Of a stretch of 64,000 bases of DNA, positions 39,813-48,842 are shown in pieces. The stretch spans positions 142,459-206,458 of the forward strand of contig NZ_BNBV01000004.1 of NCBI RefSeq assembly GCF_014656135.1, read 5' to 3'. The DNA is from Streptomyces thermodiastaticus (GTDB lineage: Bacteria; Actinomycetota; Actinomycetes; Streptomycetales; Streptomycetaceae). The notes below the pieces were generated by a model. That model was not told the DNA's origin, did not search any database, and saw nothing but the letters and a program-made list of their open reading frames with translations. Numbering within the stretch: position 1 is the first letter of the stretch; every line of letters starts with the position of its first letter. A program made the translations under genes and the position numbers.

Positions 39813-39816
<4 letters not shown>

Positions 39817-40751
39817 GCCATGCCTCCCTTGGGCCGGCCGACGGAGAACAGGTTCGCCTTGACCTTCTGCCACGGCGTCGGCGGCAGCCGGCGGCTGGAG
39901 CCGCGGGCGTAGTACCGCTCGAGGTAGTACTGGCCCACGCTCAGCACCGAGGTCAGGATCAGGTACCAGGCCGCGGCGAGGAAGTACATCTCCACCGGGG
40001 CACCGGAGACCTGGCCGATGTCCTGCGCGTACCGGAACAGCTCCGGGTACTGCACGGCCGCGACCAGCGAGGTCGTCTTCAGCATGTTGATGACCTCGTT
40101 GCCGGTCGGCGGCACGATCACCCGCATGGCCTGCGGGATGATGATCCGCCGCAGGGTCTTGCCGTGGCTCATGCCCAGCGCGTGGGCGGCCTCGGTCTGG
40201 CCCTCGTCCACGGCGAGCAGACCGGCGCGGCAGATCTCCGCCATGTACGCCGCCTCGTTCAGACCCAGGCCGAGCAGGGCCGTCAGCAGCGGCGTCATGA
40301 AGTTCGACCAGTAGTCCTTGTAGATCGGCATCAGGTCGATGTACTCGAAGACCAGGCCGAGGTTGAACCACAGGAACAGCTGCACCAGCACCGGGGTGCC
40401 GCGGAAGAACCAGATGTAGAACCAGGCGATGCCCGAGGTCACCGGGTTCTTCGACAGGCGCATCACGGCCAGCACGATGCCGCCGGCGACGCCGATGAGC
40501 ATCGACAGCACCGTCAGCATCAGCGTCTTGCCGACGCCGGTCATGATCCGGTGGTCGAAGAAGTAGTCGGGAACGGCCTGCCAGTTGATCTTGCCCTGGC
40601 TGAACGCGTACACGATCGCGGCCAGCACGGCGAGGGCGACCAGGGCGGTGACGTACCGCCCGTAGTGGCGGACCGGGATGGCCTTGACGGGCTGGGGCGG
40701 GGCCGGGGGCGAGTCCAGGGGACCCGCCGTCTTGTCGATGTCAGCAGTCAC
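39813..40751 (-). CDS. Polar amino acid ABC transporter, permease
   Basis: A 312-residue membrane protein with about six hydrophobic segments, the first at residues 35-50. The family motif that docks on the ATPase is [20 protein letters not shown] (EAA loop). It lies 31 bp after the binding-protein gene and overlaps the ATPase gene. Only one permease gene is present, so it probably forms a homodimer. Exact substrate unknown. Confidence 0.95.
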
Positions 40752-40782
40752 GGGTGTGCCTCTCGGTGGCCGCTCGGTCCGG

Positions 40783-41739
40783 TCACTTGCCGCCGTTGAT
40801 GACGGATTCCTTCACGGCGCCGTCCTGTGCGCCCCACTTCTCGAGGATCTTCTGGTACTCGCCGTTTTGGATGATCGCGTTCACGGCGGCCCGCAGCGCG
40901 TCTCGCAGCTGCGTGTCCTTCTTGCCGACGGCGATGCCGTAGGGGGCGGCCTGGACCTGCTCGCCCACGATCTGGAAGTCCTTGCCGCCGCCGGAGGTCT
41001 TCACCGCGTACGCCGCCACCGGGAAGTCGGCGGACACCGCGTCCGCGCCGCCCGAGCGCAGCCGGGTCTCGGCCTGCTGGTTGTCGTCGAAGGCCTCGAT
41101 GGTGAGCTTCTTGCCGCTCGGACACTTCTCCGCCTCGGCCTTGGCGAGGTCCTCCGAGACGGTGCCGCGCTCGACCGCGAGCTTCTTGCCGCACAGATCC
41201 GGCCAGGACGTGATGCCCCGGGTGTCGCCCTTGCGCGTGTAGAGGGAGACACCGGCGCTGAGGTAGTCGACGAAGTCCACTCCCTCGCCGACCTTCTTGC
41301 CGGTGTCGGGGTCCACGCCCTGCTGGCGGCTTGAGTTGTCGGTCATCGCCGACATGGCGATCCTGTAGCGGCCGGACCGCAGGCCGGTGAGCAGCGCGTC
41401 GAAGGTGCCGTTGTGGAACTCGAACCTGACCCCGAGCTGCTTGCCCAGAGCGGCCGCGAGGTCGGGGTCGAGGCCGACGACCTTGCCGGAGTCGTCTCTG
41501 AACTCGACCGGCGCGTAGGCGATGTCGGAGCCGACGTCGATGACACCCTTGCCGCGGATGTCCGCAGGGAGCAGGTGGGCGAGCGGAGCCGAGGCGGACG
41601 CGCCCGCGTCGGACGATTCCGCGTTCTTGGTCTGGTCACCGCAGCCGGTGAGCGTCAGGGCGCCTGCGACCGCGATCGCACCGACCACGGCCAGACGGGG
41701 GTGTGTGGCGGTCGGACGACGCGTGGAGCGTGCGGTCAT
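40783..41739 (-). CDS. Polar amino acid ABC transporter, substrate-binding lipoprotein
   Basis: A 318-residue family 3 binding protein. The signal peptide ends in the lipobox LTGC with Cys33. After a linker the ligand-binding domain contains IDVGSDIAYAPVEFRDDSGK and VVGLDPDLAAALGKQLGVRF, family hallmarks. It is the first gene of the operon and binds an amino acid or opine outside the cell. Confidence 0.94.
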   Translation of the reverse strand: MTARSTRRPTATHPRLAVVGAIAVAGALTLTGCGDQTKNAESSDAGASASAPLAHLLPADIRGKGVIDVGSDIAYAPVEFRDDSGKVVGLDPDLAAALGKQLGVRFEFHNGTFDALLTGLRSGRYRIAMSAMTDNSSRQQGVDPDTGKKVGEGVDFVDYLSAGVSLYTRKGDTRGITSWPDLCGKKLAVERGTVSEDLAKAEAEKCPSGKKLTIEAFDDNQQAETRLRSGGADAVSADFPVAAYAVKTSGGGKDFQIVGEQVQAAPYGIAVGKKDTQLRDALRAAVNAIIQNGEYQKILEKWGAQDGAVKESVINGGK

Positions 41740-42286
41740 GGTGGGTTCCTCCGGCGGTGGGTGGAGTTGCCGTTCGGTCGCCGACAACACACACCTTCGG
41801 GTGTCGCGACCTCGTGTGATTGACGCATCTTGCCATCGGGCCTGCGCCATTCAGGGCAGTCGCGATGTCAAAATCGCATAACAGGTGGCCGTGCAACCGC
41901 GTGTCGCCGTCGGACGGCACAGGACGCTGTGCAAGAACACTTCCTTCCGGCAGGAAGAACTCCGGCCGGTCTCGGGATGTGGGCCGTCGGAGCGGTGTTT
42001 TCACGCCACCCTGCGGTTGTGGCGGGCCCTTGTCCATGCTTTGTCCGCATATTGAGCCATGTGTCGCATCGCCGTCATGTGACCTTCGCGTTACCGACTC
42101 GTCGTCGGCCCCGTCCGTCCGGTATGAAGGTTCCTTACACCCCTCATCCGGGGCTCAGGGCGCGTGTGCGGCGCGCCCGTCGCGTACGTGCCCGCACGCA
42201 TCACTGACTGGGTCGTACGCGGTCCCGCCCACCCCTCACCAGGAGTGGCCACCCTCGATCCATGACCGTTAAGGGGTAAAGACACC
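41740..42286. promoter_or_regulatory. Divergent promoter region, ABC transporter operon / malic enzyme
   Basis: A 547-bp region between divergent starts, with lower GC than its neighbours. It must hold promoters for the amino acid transporter operon (leftward) and the malic enzyme (rightward). No coding sequence of credible composition is seen; a 7-codon frame at 42059 has no clear ribosome site. Confidence 0.55.
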
Positions 42287-43507
42287 GTGGCAGCGGAGAT
42301 CGTCAATCCTTGCAGCGACAGCACGGACCAGGACGGCGGAGCAGAGCCGCTCGATTCCTTCGACCCGGCCTTCGCGCTGCACCGCGGCGGCAAGATGGCC
42401 GTGCAGGCCACCGTGCCGGTCCGGGACAAGGACGACCTGTCCCTGGCGTACACACCCGGCGTCGCGCGGGTGTGCACCGCCATCGCCGAGCAGCCCGAGC
42501 TGGTGCACGACTACACGTGGACGTCGTCCGTCGTGGCCGTCGTGACCGACGGCACGGCCGTGCTGGGGCTCGGAGACATCGGTCCCCGGGCCTCCCTTCC
42601 CGTGATGGAGGGCAAGGCGATCCTCTTCAAGCAGTTCGGCGGCGTGGACGCGGTGCCGATCGCCCTGGACTGCACCGACACCGACGAGATCGTCGACACC
42701 GTGGTGCGCCTGGCGCCGTCGTTCGGCGGCATCAACCTGGAGGACATCTCCGCGCCGCGCTGCTTCGAGATCGAGCGCAGGCTCCAGGAGCGCCTGGACA
42801 TCCCGGTCTTCCACGACGACCAGCACGGCACGGCGGTCGTGACCCTCGCGGCGCTGCGCAACGCCGCCCGGCTGAGCGGACGCGCCCTCGGCGACCTGCG
42901 GGCCGTGATCTCCGGCGCGGGCGCGGCCGGGGTCGCCATCGCCCGGATGCTGGTCGGGGCCGGCATCGGCGATGTCGCGGTGGCCGACCGCAAGGGCATC
43001 GTGTCGGCGGACCGGAAGGACCTCACCCCGGTCAAGCGGGAGCTGGCCTCCTTCACCAACAAGGCCCGGCTCAGCGGGTCCCTGAAGGACGCGCTCGCCG
43101 GTGCGGATGTGTTCATCGGCGTCTCCGGCGGCACGGTGCCCGAGGAGGCCGTCGCGTCGATGGCAAAGGGCGCCTTCGTCTTCGCCATGGCCAACCCGGA
43201 CCCGGAGATCCACCCGGACGTCGCGCACACGTACGCGGCGGTCGTGGCCACCGGGCGGTCGGACTTCCCCAACCAGATCAACAACGTCCTGGCCTTCCCC
43301 GGCATCTTCGCCGGCGCGCTGCAGGTGCGGGCGTCCCGGATCACCGAGGGCATGAAGCTCGCGGCGGCCGAGGCACTGGCCGGGGTCGTCGGGGACGACC
43401 TCGCCGCGGACTACGTCATCCCCTCGCCGTTCGACGAGCGGGTGGCCCCCGCCGTGACGGCGGCGGTCGCGGCCGCGGCCCGCGCCGAGGGCGTGGCCCG
43501 GCGCTGA
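42287..43507 (+). CDS. Malic enzyme (NAD(P)-dependent malate dehydrogenase, decarboxylating)
   Basis: Converts malate to pyruvate, CO2 and NAD(P)H. The 406-residue short bacterial form has the N-terminal LSLAYTPGVARVCTAI, the metal/substrate motif SFGGINLEDISAPRCFEIE, VFHDDQHGTAVV, and the nucleotide fold VISGAGAAGVAIARMLVGAG. The GTG start is at 42287. In S. coelicolor the gene at this position is recalled to be the NADP-linked malic enzyme; cofactor choice is not certain from the sequence alone. Confidence 0.93.
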   Translation: MAAEIVNPCSDSTDQDGGAEPLDSFDPAFALHRGGKMAVQATVPVRDKDDLSLAYTPGVARVCTAIAEQPELVHDYTWTSSVVAVVTDGTAVLGLGDIGPRASLPVMEGKAILFKQFGGVDAVPIALDCTDTDEIVDTVVRLAPSFGGINLEDISAPRCFEIERRLQERLDIPVFHDDQHGTAVVTLAALRNAARLSGRALGDLRAVISGAGAAGVAIARMLVGAGIGDVAVADRKGIVSADRKDLTPVKRELASFTNKARLSGSLKDALAGADVFIGVSGGTVPEEAVASMAKGAFVFAMANPDPEIHPDVAHTYAAVVATGRSDFPNQINNVLAFPGIFAGALQVRASRITEGMKLAAAEALAGVVGDDLAADYVIPSPFDERVAPAVTAAVAAAARAEGVARR

Positions 43508-43616
43508 CCCGACGGGACCGGCCGCCGCGGACGGGGCGCCGTCCGGCCTGCGCGACGTGGCCGGCGTGACGCGTCCGGCCTCACCGCCCCGCACCGGCCG
43601 CACCGGACCGGGCCGC

Positions 43617-43648
43617 GCGGCCCCGCCCGCACGCACGGGCGGGGCCGC
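43617..43648 (+). terminator. Terminator downstream of the malic enzyme gene
   Basis: GCGGCCCCGCCCG and CGGGCGGGGCCGC form a perfect 13-bp stem with a 6-base loop, 110 bp after the malic enzyme stop. The rest of the 353-bp gap (43508-43860) is very GC-rich and holds no recognisable gene. Confidence 0.85.
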
Positions 43649-43860
43649 ACGGTGTCCCGGGGGACGGGACACGGGGGACCGGGCCGGGCCCGGCGGGGCG
43701 CCGGGCGCGGTCCCCGGGGGGCGTCACGCGGGCCGGGGGAGCGCGCCGGGCGCGGGCGGTCGTGCCCGTGCCGTCCTGTCGGGGGACGGCTCGGCAAGAG
43801 GGCGTGTGTCACAGGGCGGCGAGGTACCGCGGGCGGGTCCGTGCCCCTATCGTCAAGGTC

Positions 43861-44826
43861 ATGTTCGCTGTCTACGCCGCCCGAATCGACCGCGACCAGC
43901 CGCTGAACGGGCTGGAGACGGGGGAGCGCCCGGCCCCCGAGGCCCGCCCCGGCTGGAGCACCGTCAACGTCAGGGCCGCCTCCCTGAACCACCACGACCT
44001 GTGGTCGCTCAAGGGAGTCGGCCTGTCCGAGGACAAGCTGCCGATGATCCTCGGCTGCGACGCCGCCGGCGTCGACGAGGACGGCAACGAGGTCGTGCTG
44101 CACTCCGTCATCGGACAGAGCGGGCACGGCGTCGGGCCCCGGGAGCCGAGGTCCATCCTGACCGAGCGTTACCAGGGCACCTTCGCCGAGCAGGTGGCGG
44201 TGCCCACCTGGAACCTGCTGCCCAAGCCCAAGGGCCTCTCCTTCGAGGAGGCCGCCTGCCTGCCCACGGCCTGGCTGACCGCGTACCGGATGCTGTTCAC
44301 CAACGCAGGGGTGCGACCCGGCGACTCCGTCCTCGTGCAGGGTGCCGGCGGCGGCGTCGCCACCGCCGCCATCGTGCTCGGCAAGGCCGCGGGGCTGAAG
44401 GTGTTCGCCACCAGCCGGGACGAGGCCAAGCGCAAGCGGGCCCTGGAACTGGGCGCCGTGGAGGCCGTCGAGCCGGGCGCGCGGCTGCCGCAGCGGGTGG
44501 ACGCCGTGCTGGAGACGGTGGGCGCGGCCACCTGGTCCCACTCGGTGAAGTCGCTCCGCCCCGGCGGCACCCTCGTCATCTCCGGTGCCACCAGCGGCGA
44601 CCGGCCCTCCCACGCCGAGCTGACCCGCATCTTCTTCCTGGAGCTGAAGGTGGTCGGGTCCACGATGGGCACCAAGGACGAGCTGGAGGACCTGCTCTCC
44701 TTCTGCGACACCACCGGCGTGCGTCCCGTCATCGACGAGATCCTCCCGCTCGACCGGGCCCGCGAGGGGTTCGAACGGATGGCGTCGGGCGGCCAGTTCG
44801 GCAAGATCGTCTTCACCGTCGGCTGA
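43861..44826 (+). CDS. Zinc-binding dehydrogenase family protein (MDR superfamily, quinone oxidoreductase-like)
   Basis: A 321-residue NAD(P)H-dependent oxidoreductase. The GroES-like half contains ASLNHHDLWSLKG and LGCDAAGVDEDG. The Rossmann fold is VLVQGAGGGVATAAIVLGKA. The catalytic and structural zinc cysteine clusters of true alcohol dehydrogenases are missing, so it is likely of the quinone-oxidoreductase type. Monocistronic; substrate unknown. Confidence 0.9.
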   Translation: MFAVYAARIDRDQPLNGLETGERPAPEARPGWSTVNVRAASLNHHDLWSLKGVGLSEDKLPMILGCDAAGVDEDGNEVVLHSVIGQSGHGVGPREPRSILTERYQGTFAEQVAVPTWNLLPKPKGLSFEEAACLPTAWLTAYRMLFTNAGVRPGDSVLVQGAGGGVATAAIVLGKAAGLKVFATSRDEAKRKRALELGAVEAVEPGARLPQRVDAVLETVGAATWSHSVKSLRPGGTLVISGATSGDRPSHAELTRIFFLELKVVGSTMGTKDELEDLLSFCDTTGVRPVIDEILPLDRAREGFERMASGGQFGKIVFTVG

Positions 44827-44911
44827 CCGGCACGGCACCGGCGGGCGCCCCGGCCCGCCAGGTGCCGGGCGACCGGGACGGCCGTGCCCGGCCGCCCGGT
44901 CGCGCCCGCCG

Positions 44912-45937
44912 TCACTTCTGCGGAGCGCGCAGCAGCGCCCCGATACGGGCGGCCGCCTCGGACAAGTGATGCCGGGTTGCGCGGAGTTGTTCCGCGGTGA
45001 CGCCGTGGTCGCGGGCCGCGTCGCGGATGTCGTCCCGGAAGCGGTCCAGCAGCCGGTCCAGATCGCGGGCCGGGTCGCCGGTGAACTCCTCGTGCGCCCA
45101 GGCCGGTTCGTAGGCGGCGGGGAAGTCCTCGGGGGTCTGGGAGTACTCGGGGTGCTGGTACTGGGTGCCGTTCGCCGGACGGGCGAAGCCGAAGTCCTTG
45201 CCGAACTCCTTGCCGAAGCTGCCCACCTCCTTGGCCAGTTCGGCCAGGCCCTCCCGCACCCCGGTCGGCCAGTCGCCGCGGGCGAAGTGGTCCTGCACCT
45301 GCTGCTGGATCCGGCGGGCGATGCGCTGGAGTTCCTCCTGCGCCTGCGCACGGGCCCGCTCCTGGGCCTCCTTCGCCTGGCGCCGGGCCCGCTGCGCCTC
45401 CTCGCGCGCCCGGCGGCTCTCGTCCTTGGCGCGGCGGGCCTGCTCCTTCCACTCCTGCTTGACGCGCCGCATCTCCTCCTTCGCGGCCTGCCACGCCTCC
45501 CGCTCGTCCACGAAGCCGTGCTCCCCGGCCCCGCCGCCGGAGGCACCCTGCCGGGCCTGGGAGGCCTGGGCACGCATCTCGCGCCGCAGCTTGCCCGCGG
45601 CGCCGCGCACATCGGCGCGGATCTCGGCGGCCAGCTCCGCCACCGACTCGCGGATCTCCAGCTCCAGGTCGGCCAGTTCGCCGCTGCGGTCGGCGAGTTC
45701 GGCACGGCCGGCGTCGGTGATGGCGTACACCTTGCGGCCGCCCTCGGTGGTGTGGGTGACCAGGCCCTCGGCCTCCAGCTTGGCCAGCCGCGGGTAGACG
45801 GTGCCGGCCGACGGCGCGTACAGGCCCTGGAAGCGCTCCTCCAGGAGGCGGATCACCTCGTAGCCGTGGCGCGGCGCCTCGTCCAGCAGCTTGAGCAGGT
45901 ACAGGCGGAGGCGGCCGTGAGCGAAGACGGGAGGCAT
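44912..45937 (-). CDS. PadR-family transcriptional regulator with long coiled-coil region
   Basis: A 341-residue regulator. The PadR winged helix is at residues 8-85 (LLKLLDEAPRHGYEVIRLLE, YPRLAKLEAEGLVTHTTEGG). A long, highly charged coiled coil covers about residues 95-225 (AKDESRRAREEAQRARRQAK), unusual for PadR proteins, which are normally 110-180 residues. The C-terminus has a helical dimer-like segment. It starts 1 bp after the upstream DUF4097 gene stop, so the two form an operon. Confidence 0.9.
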   Translation of the reverse strand: MPPVFAHGRLRLYLLKLLDEAPRHGYEVIRLLEERFQGLYAPSAGTVYPRLAKLEAEGLVTHTTEGGRKVYAITDAGRAELADRSGELADLELEIRESVAELAAEIRADVRGAAGKLRREMRAQASQARQGASGGGAGEHGFVDEREAWQAAKEEMRRVKQEWKEQARRAKDESRRAREEAQRARRQAKEAQERARAQAQEELQRIARRIQQQVQDHFARGDWPTGVREGLAELAKEVGSFGKEFGKDFGFARPANGTQYQHPEYSQTPEDFPAAYEPAWAHEEFTGDPARDLDRLLDRFRDDIRDAARDHGVTAEQLRATRHHLSEAAARIGALLRAPQK

Positions 45938-45938
45938 G

Positions 45939-46865
45939 TCAGAGCACCTTCTTGTCGGTCGTGCCGTCGGTCGTGCCGTCCGTCGCGGGGCCGGTCCCGG
46001 GGGCGGCCGGGGTGCCGCCGGGGTCGGTGTCCGAGGCGGCCTCCCAGCTTTCCTCTGCCGCCGGCGGACGCCGCAGCAGGGCGATCGAACCGGAGGCCGT
46101 GCTCGCCTTCACCCTGCCGCGGCCGGTGCCCAGCCGGCCGGTGATCCGCTTGGCGCCCCACTGGCCGTCGACCCGCAGGTCCTCGAACGCGTTGGACACC
46201 GTACCGCTCGCGGTGTTCGCCTCCACCCGGGTGTCCGCCGGATGGGGCAGCCGTATGGCGATCTCCCCGGAGACGCTGGTCAGAGTGACTTCGGTGGGCC
46301 GGTCCGCCGGGTCCAGGTCGACGATCATGGAGCCGCTCACCGAGTCCGCACGGACCGACGTTCCGGTGCCCTCCACCACCGTCAGATCCCCGGAGACCGA
46401 GTGGAACCGCAGATCCCCGGAGAGGGCCTGGGCCTCGACGGCGCCGGAGACGGTGTCCGCGGTGACCGGACCGGTCAGGCCCACCAGCGTGATGTCCCCG
46501 GTGACGCCCCGTACCGCCGTGGCCCCGCTGATGCCCGACACCATGGCGGCGGCGCCGACGACGCCCACCTCGACCCGGGTGGCAGCCGGGACGGCCAGCG
46601 TGACCACGGCGCTGCGCCGCCATCCCTTGGGGTCGAACCACTTCAGGAAGCCCTTCCAGGGCAGGTCCTCGTACGCCACCGTGAGCGTGCCGTCCTGCTG
46701 GGTCACCACCAGCGGTGGCCCCTCGATCTCGGAGACCTCCAGGCGGGCGGGGGTCTCGTCGGTGCCGACCACGTTCACCGCGCCCTGGACGATGCGGACG
46801 CTGAGCCGGGTCACGGGTTCGTCGAAGGCGAGCTTCACCGGCTCCCCTACGGACCACTCGGACAT
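45939..46865 (-). CDS. DUF4097 family beta-strand repeat protein
   Basis: A 308-residue protein made of repeated short beta strands with pattern xVSGxxxxxxLSGDLxxHSVSGD (for example AQALSGDLRFHSVSGDLTVV and LTSVSGEIAIRLPH), the DUF4097/adhesin-like solenoid. No signal peptide or membrane helix. The C-terminal 35 residues are a Pro/Gly/Thr-rich tail. First gene of an operon with the PadR regulator; similar pairs are common in actinobacteria and suggest an envelope-stress role, which remains unproven. Confidence 0.88.
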   Translation of the reverse strand: MSEWSVGEPVKLAFDEPVTRLSVRIVQGAVNVVGTDETPARLEVSEIEGPPLVVTQQDGTLTVAYEDLPWKGFLKWFDPKGWRRSAVVTLAVPAATRVEVGVVGAAAMVSGISGATAVRGVTGDITLVGLTGPVTADTVSGAVEAQALSGDLRFHSVSGDLTVVEGTGTSVRADSVSGSMIVDLDPADRPTEVTLTSVSGEIAIRLPHPADTRVEANTASGTVSNAFEDLRVDGQWGAKRITGRLGTGRGRVKASTASGSIALLRRPPAAEESWEAASDTDPGGTPAAPGTGPATDGTTDGTTDKKVL

Positions 46866-46962
46866 GGGGCAGACCTCCTCTAGCGGGCCGGGCCACGCGG
46901 GTGAGCGGCACCGGAGACAGGACCGGGGAACACGAGCGGGCGTCGGCACGGCCGACGCGTCA

Positions 46963-47009
46963 TATCGCATCCTCGATAGACACGATATATCGCGGTTGTG
47001 CGGTGTCAA
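46963..47009 (-). promoter_or_regulatory. Promoter and palindromic operator of the DUF4097-padR operon
   Basis: On the minus strand TTGACA (47009-47004) and TATCGT (46987-46982) are 16 bp apart, a good housekeeping-type promoter. Two inverted repeats cover its -10 region: TATCG-N6-CGATA (46963-46978) and CGATATATCG (46983-46992). This is a plausible PadR autorepression site. Confidence 0.68.
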
Positions 47010-47041
47010 GACGCAACGTGACGCTCCGTGAAAACGACGAA

Positions 47042-47059
47042 GCGCCCCCGAAGGGGCGC
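47042..47059 (-). terminator. Intrinsic terminator after the DUF6104 gene
   Basis: GCGCCCC-CGAA-GGGGCGC forms a compact 7-bp stem-loop; on the minus strand it is followed by TTCGTCGTTTTCAC, a T-rich tail. It lies 124 bp downstream of the DUF6104 stop and shields that gene from the DUF4097 operon. Confidence 0.75.
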
Positions 47060-47070
47060 AGGGGCACCGG

Positions 47071-47130
47071 CCGGACCGCCACCGGCCCGACCGTCGCTGA
47101 CCGGACCGCCACCGGCCCGACCGTCACCGG
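47071..47130. repeat. 30-bp tandem repeat, two copies
   Basis: CCGGACCGCCACCGGCCCGA plus a further 10 bases occurs at 47071 and again at 47101, nearly identical, in the non-coding stretch downstream of the DUF6104 gene. Confidence 0.88.
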
Positions 47131-47182
47131 CCGGGCCGTCATGGCCGGGCCGGCCGTACGGGTGCGGCCGGTGCTGCCGGTC

Positions 47183-47359
47183 CTACTCGTCCTCGTCGTC
47201 CAGCCGCGCGAGCCAGGTCGCCAGGCGTTCCACCGGCACCTCGAAGTCCGGGTTCAGATCGACGAAGGTGCGCAGTTGCTCGGCGAGCCACTCGAAGGTG
47301 ATCTCCTCCTCGCCGCGCCGCTTCTCGAGTTCTTCGATGCCGCGGTCGGTGAAGTACAT
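47183..47359 (-). CDS. DUF6104 family small protein
   Basis: A 58-residue acidic protein (starts MYFTDRGIEELEKRRGEEE, ends RLDDEDE) on the minus strand. It is short, highly charged and probably helical. Its composition and GC3 are coding-like, and proteins of this kind are conserved in Streptomyces at this locus (recalled). It is the last core gene before the polyketide cluster. Function unknown. Confidence 0.85.
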   Translation of the reverse strand: MYFTDRGIEELEKRRGEEEITFEWLAEQLRTFVDLNPDFEVPVERLATWLARLDDEDE

Positions 47360-47448
47360 GGATGGTGCTCCGTCGTTCGGTGAAGGACAGGACTCCAGGA
47401 TAGGAGCGGCCCGGACCGCCGGAGTCCGCCGAGCCCCTCAGAAGCTCT

Positions 47449-47501
47449 TCCAGGTGCTCTTCCAGGTGCTCTTCTAGGTGCTCTCTAGGTGCCTTCGAGT
47501 C
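47449..47501 (+). promoter_or_regulatory. Array of SARP-type heptamer direct repeats upstream of KS-alpha
   Basis: Five related heptamers occur in the same orientation: TCCAGGT (47449), TCCAGGT (47461), TCTAGGT (47473), TCTAGGT (47484) and TCGAGTC (47495). Spacing is 12, 12, 11 and 11 bp. SARP activators bind TCGAG-like heptamers in 11-bp direct repeats. The array ends 73 bp before the KS-alpha start and marks the boundary between core genome and cluster. Confidence 0.65.
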
Positions 47502-47573
47502 ACCGCCCGCAGCCTCATGGAAGCCAATTCATCTGGCTGACCGAAATGCATCCGTTACATCGCGGGGAAGGTC

Positions 47574-48842
47574 ATGAGGCGGAGAGTTGCAATCACCGGA
47601 ATCGGTGTGACGGCGCCCGGAGGCATCGGAGCCAAAGCGTTTTGGGAGGCCATCTCGGCGGGTCGGACCGCGACGCGCACAATCAGTCTTTTCAACGCCG
47701 AGGGGTACCGCTCGCGTATTGCCGCAGAATGTGATTTCGATCCCGCCGCACACGGCTTGACACCCCGCGAGACGCGGCGCATGGACCGGGCCGCGCAGCT
47801 CGCCGTGGTCAGTGCCCGCGAGGCCCTCGCGGACAGCGGCATCGCGGACAGCCCCCCGGAGCCGGACCGGATGGGCGTGGTCATCGGCAGCGCCGTCGGC
47901 TGCAGCATGAGCCTGGAGCGGGAGTACGCCGTCACCAGCGACTCCGGCCGGCAGTGGGTCGTCGACCACGCCTACACCTCGCCCCATCTGTACGCCCAGT
48001 TCGTGCCCAGCTCGCTGGCCGCCGAGGTGGCCTGGCTGGCCGGGGCGGAGGGGCCCGCCACCGTCGTCTCCGACGGCTGCACCTCCGGCCTGGACGCCCT
48101 GGGACACGCGCTGGAACTGATCCGGGAGGGTTCGGCCGACGTCGTCGTGGCCGGTGCGACCGACGCCCCCATATCGCCGATCACGGTCGCCTGCTTCGAC
48201 GCCATCAAGGCCACCTCGCCCCGCAACGACGACCCCGCCACCGCCTCCCGGCCCTTCGACCGCACCCGTGACGGCTTCGTGCTCGGCGAGGGCTCGGCCG
48301 TGATGATCCTGGAGGAGCTCCAGCACGCGCTGCGGCGCGGCGCGCACGTGTACGCCGAGGTCGCGGGCTTCGCCACGCGCAGCAACGCCTACCACATGAC
48401 CGGCCTGAAGGCCGACGGGCGGGAGATGGCGGAGGCCATCCGCCACGCTCTCGACGACGCCCGCACCAACCCCGAGGACATCGGGTACGTCAACGCGCAC
48501 GGCTCCGGCACCAAGCAGAACGACCGCCACGAGACGGCCGCCGTCAAACGCGCCCTGGGCCGGCACGCGTACGCCGCCCCGATGAGCTCCATCAAGTCGA
48601 TGATCGGGCACTCCCTCGGCGCCATCGGCGCCCTGGAGGCCGCCGCCTGCGCCCTGGCCGTCGAGCACGGCCTGCTGCCGCCCACCGCCAACCTGCACGA
48701 ACCCGACCCCGAGCTGGACCTCGACTACATCCCGCTGCACGCCCGGGAGAAGCGGGTCGACGCGGTGCTCAGCGTCGGCAGCGGCTTCGGCGGCTTCCAG
48801 AGCGCCCTCGTGCTCACCCGTCCCGAAAGGAGCGCCGCATGA
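47574..48842 (+). CDS. Type II polyketide synthase ketosynthase alpha (KS-alpha)
   Basis: A 422-residue condensing enzyme that extends the poly-beta-ketone chain on the ACP together with the CLF. The active-site Cys169 is in [16 protein letters not shown]. The other catalytic residues are His309 (YVNAHGSGT), Lys341 and His346 ([13 protein letters not shown]), numbered as in actinorhodin KS. ATG 47574 has GGGGAAGG upstream. It overlaps the CLF gene by 4 nt. First gene of the minimal PKS. Confidence 0.98.
   Translation: MRRRVAITGIGVTAPGGIGAKAFWEAISAGRTATRTISLFNAEGYRSRIAAECDFDPAAHGLTPRETRRMDRAAQLAVVSAREALADSGIADSPPEPDRMGVVIGSAVGCSMSLEREYAVTSDSGRQWVVDHAYTSPHLYAQFVPSSLAAEVAWLAGAEGPATVVSDGCTSGLDALGHALELIREGSADVVVAGATDAPISPITVACFDAIKATSPRNDDPATASRPFDRTRDGFVLGEGSAVMILEELQHALRRGAHVYAEVAGFATRSNAYHMTGLKADGREMAEAIRHALDDARTNPEDIGYVNAHGSGTKQNDRHETAAVKRALGRHAYAAPMSSIKSMIGHSLGAIGALEAAACALAVEHGLLPPTANLHEPDPELDLDYIPLHAREKRVDAVLSVGSGFGGFQSALVLTRPERSAA

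Noticed and set aside
42059..42082. Seven-codon frame MCRIAVM upstream of malic enzyme
   Set aside because: No ribosome site and over 200 bp from the gene; more likely chance.
47360..47573. Integration site or tRNA at the polyketide cluster border
   Set aside because: No tRNA, integrase or attachment-like repeats are visible; only regulatory-type tandem repeats.
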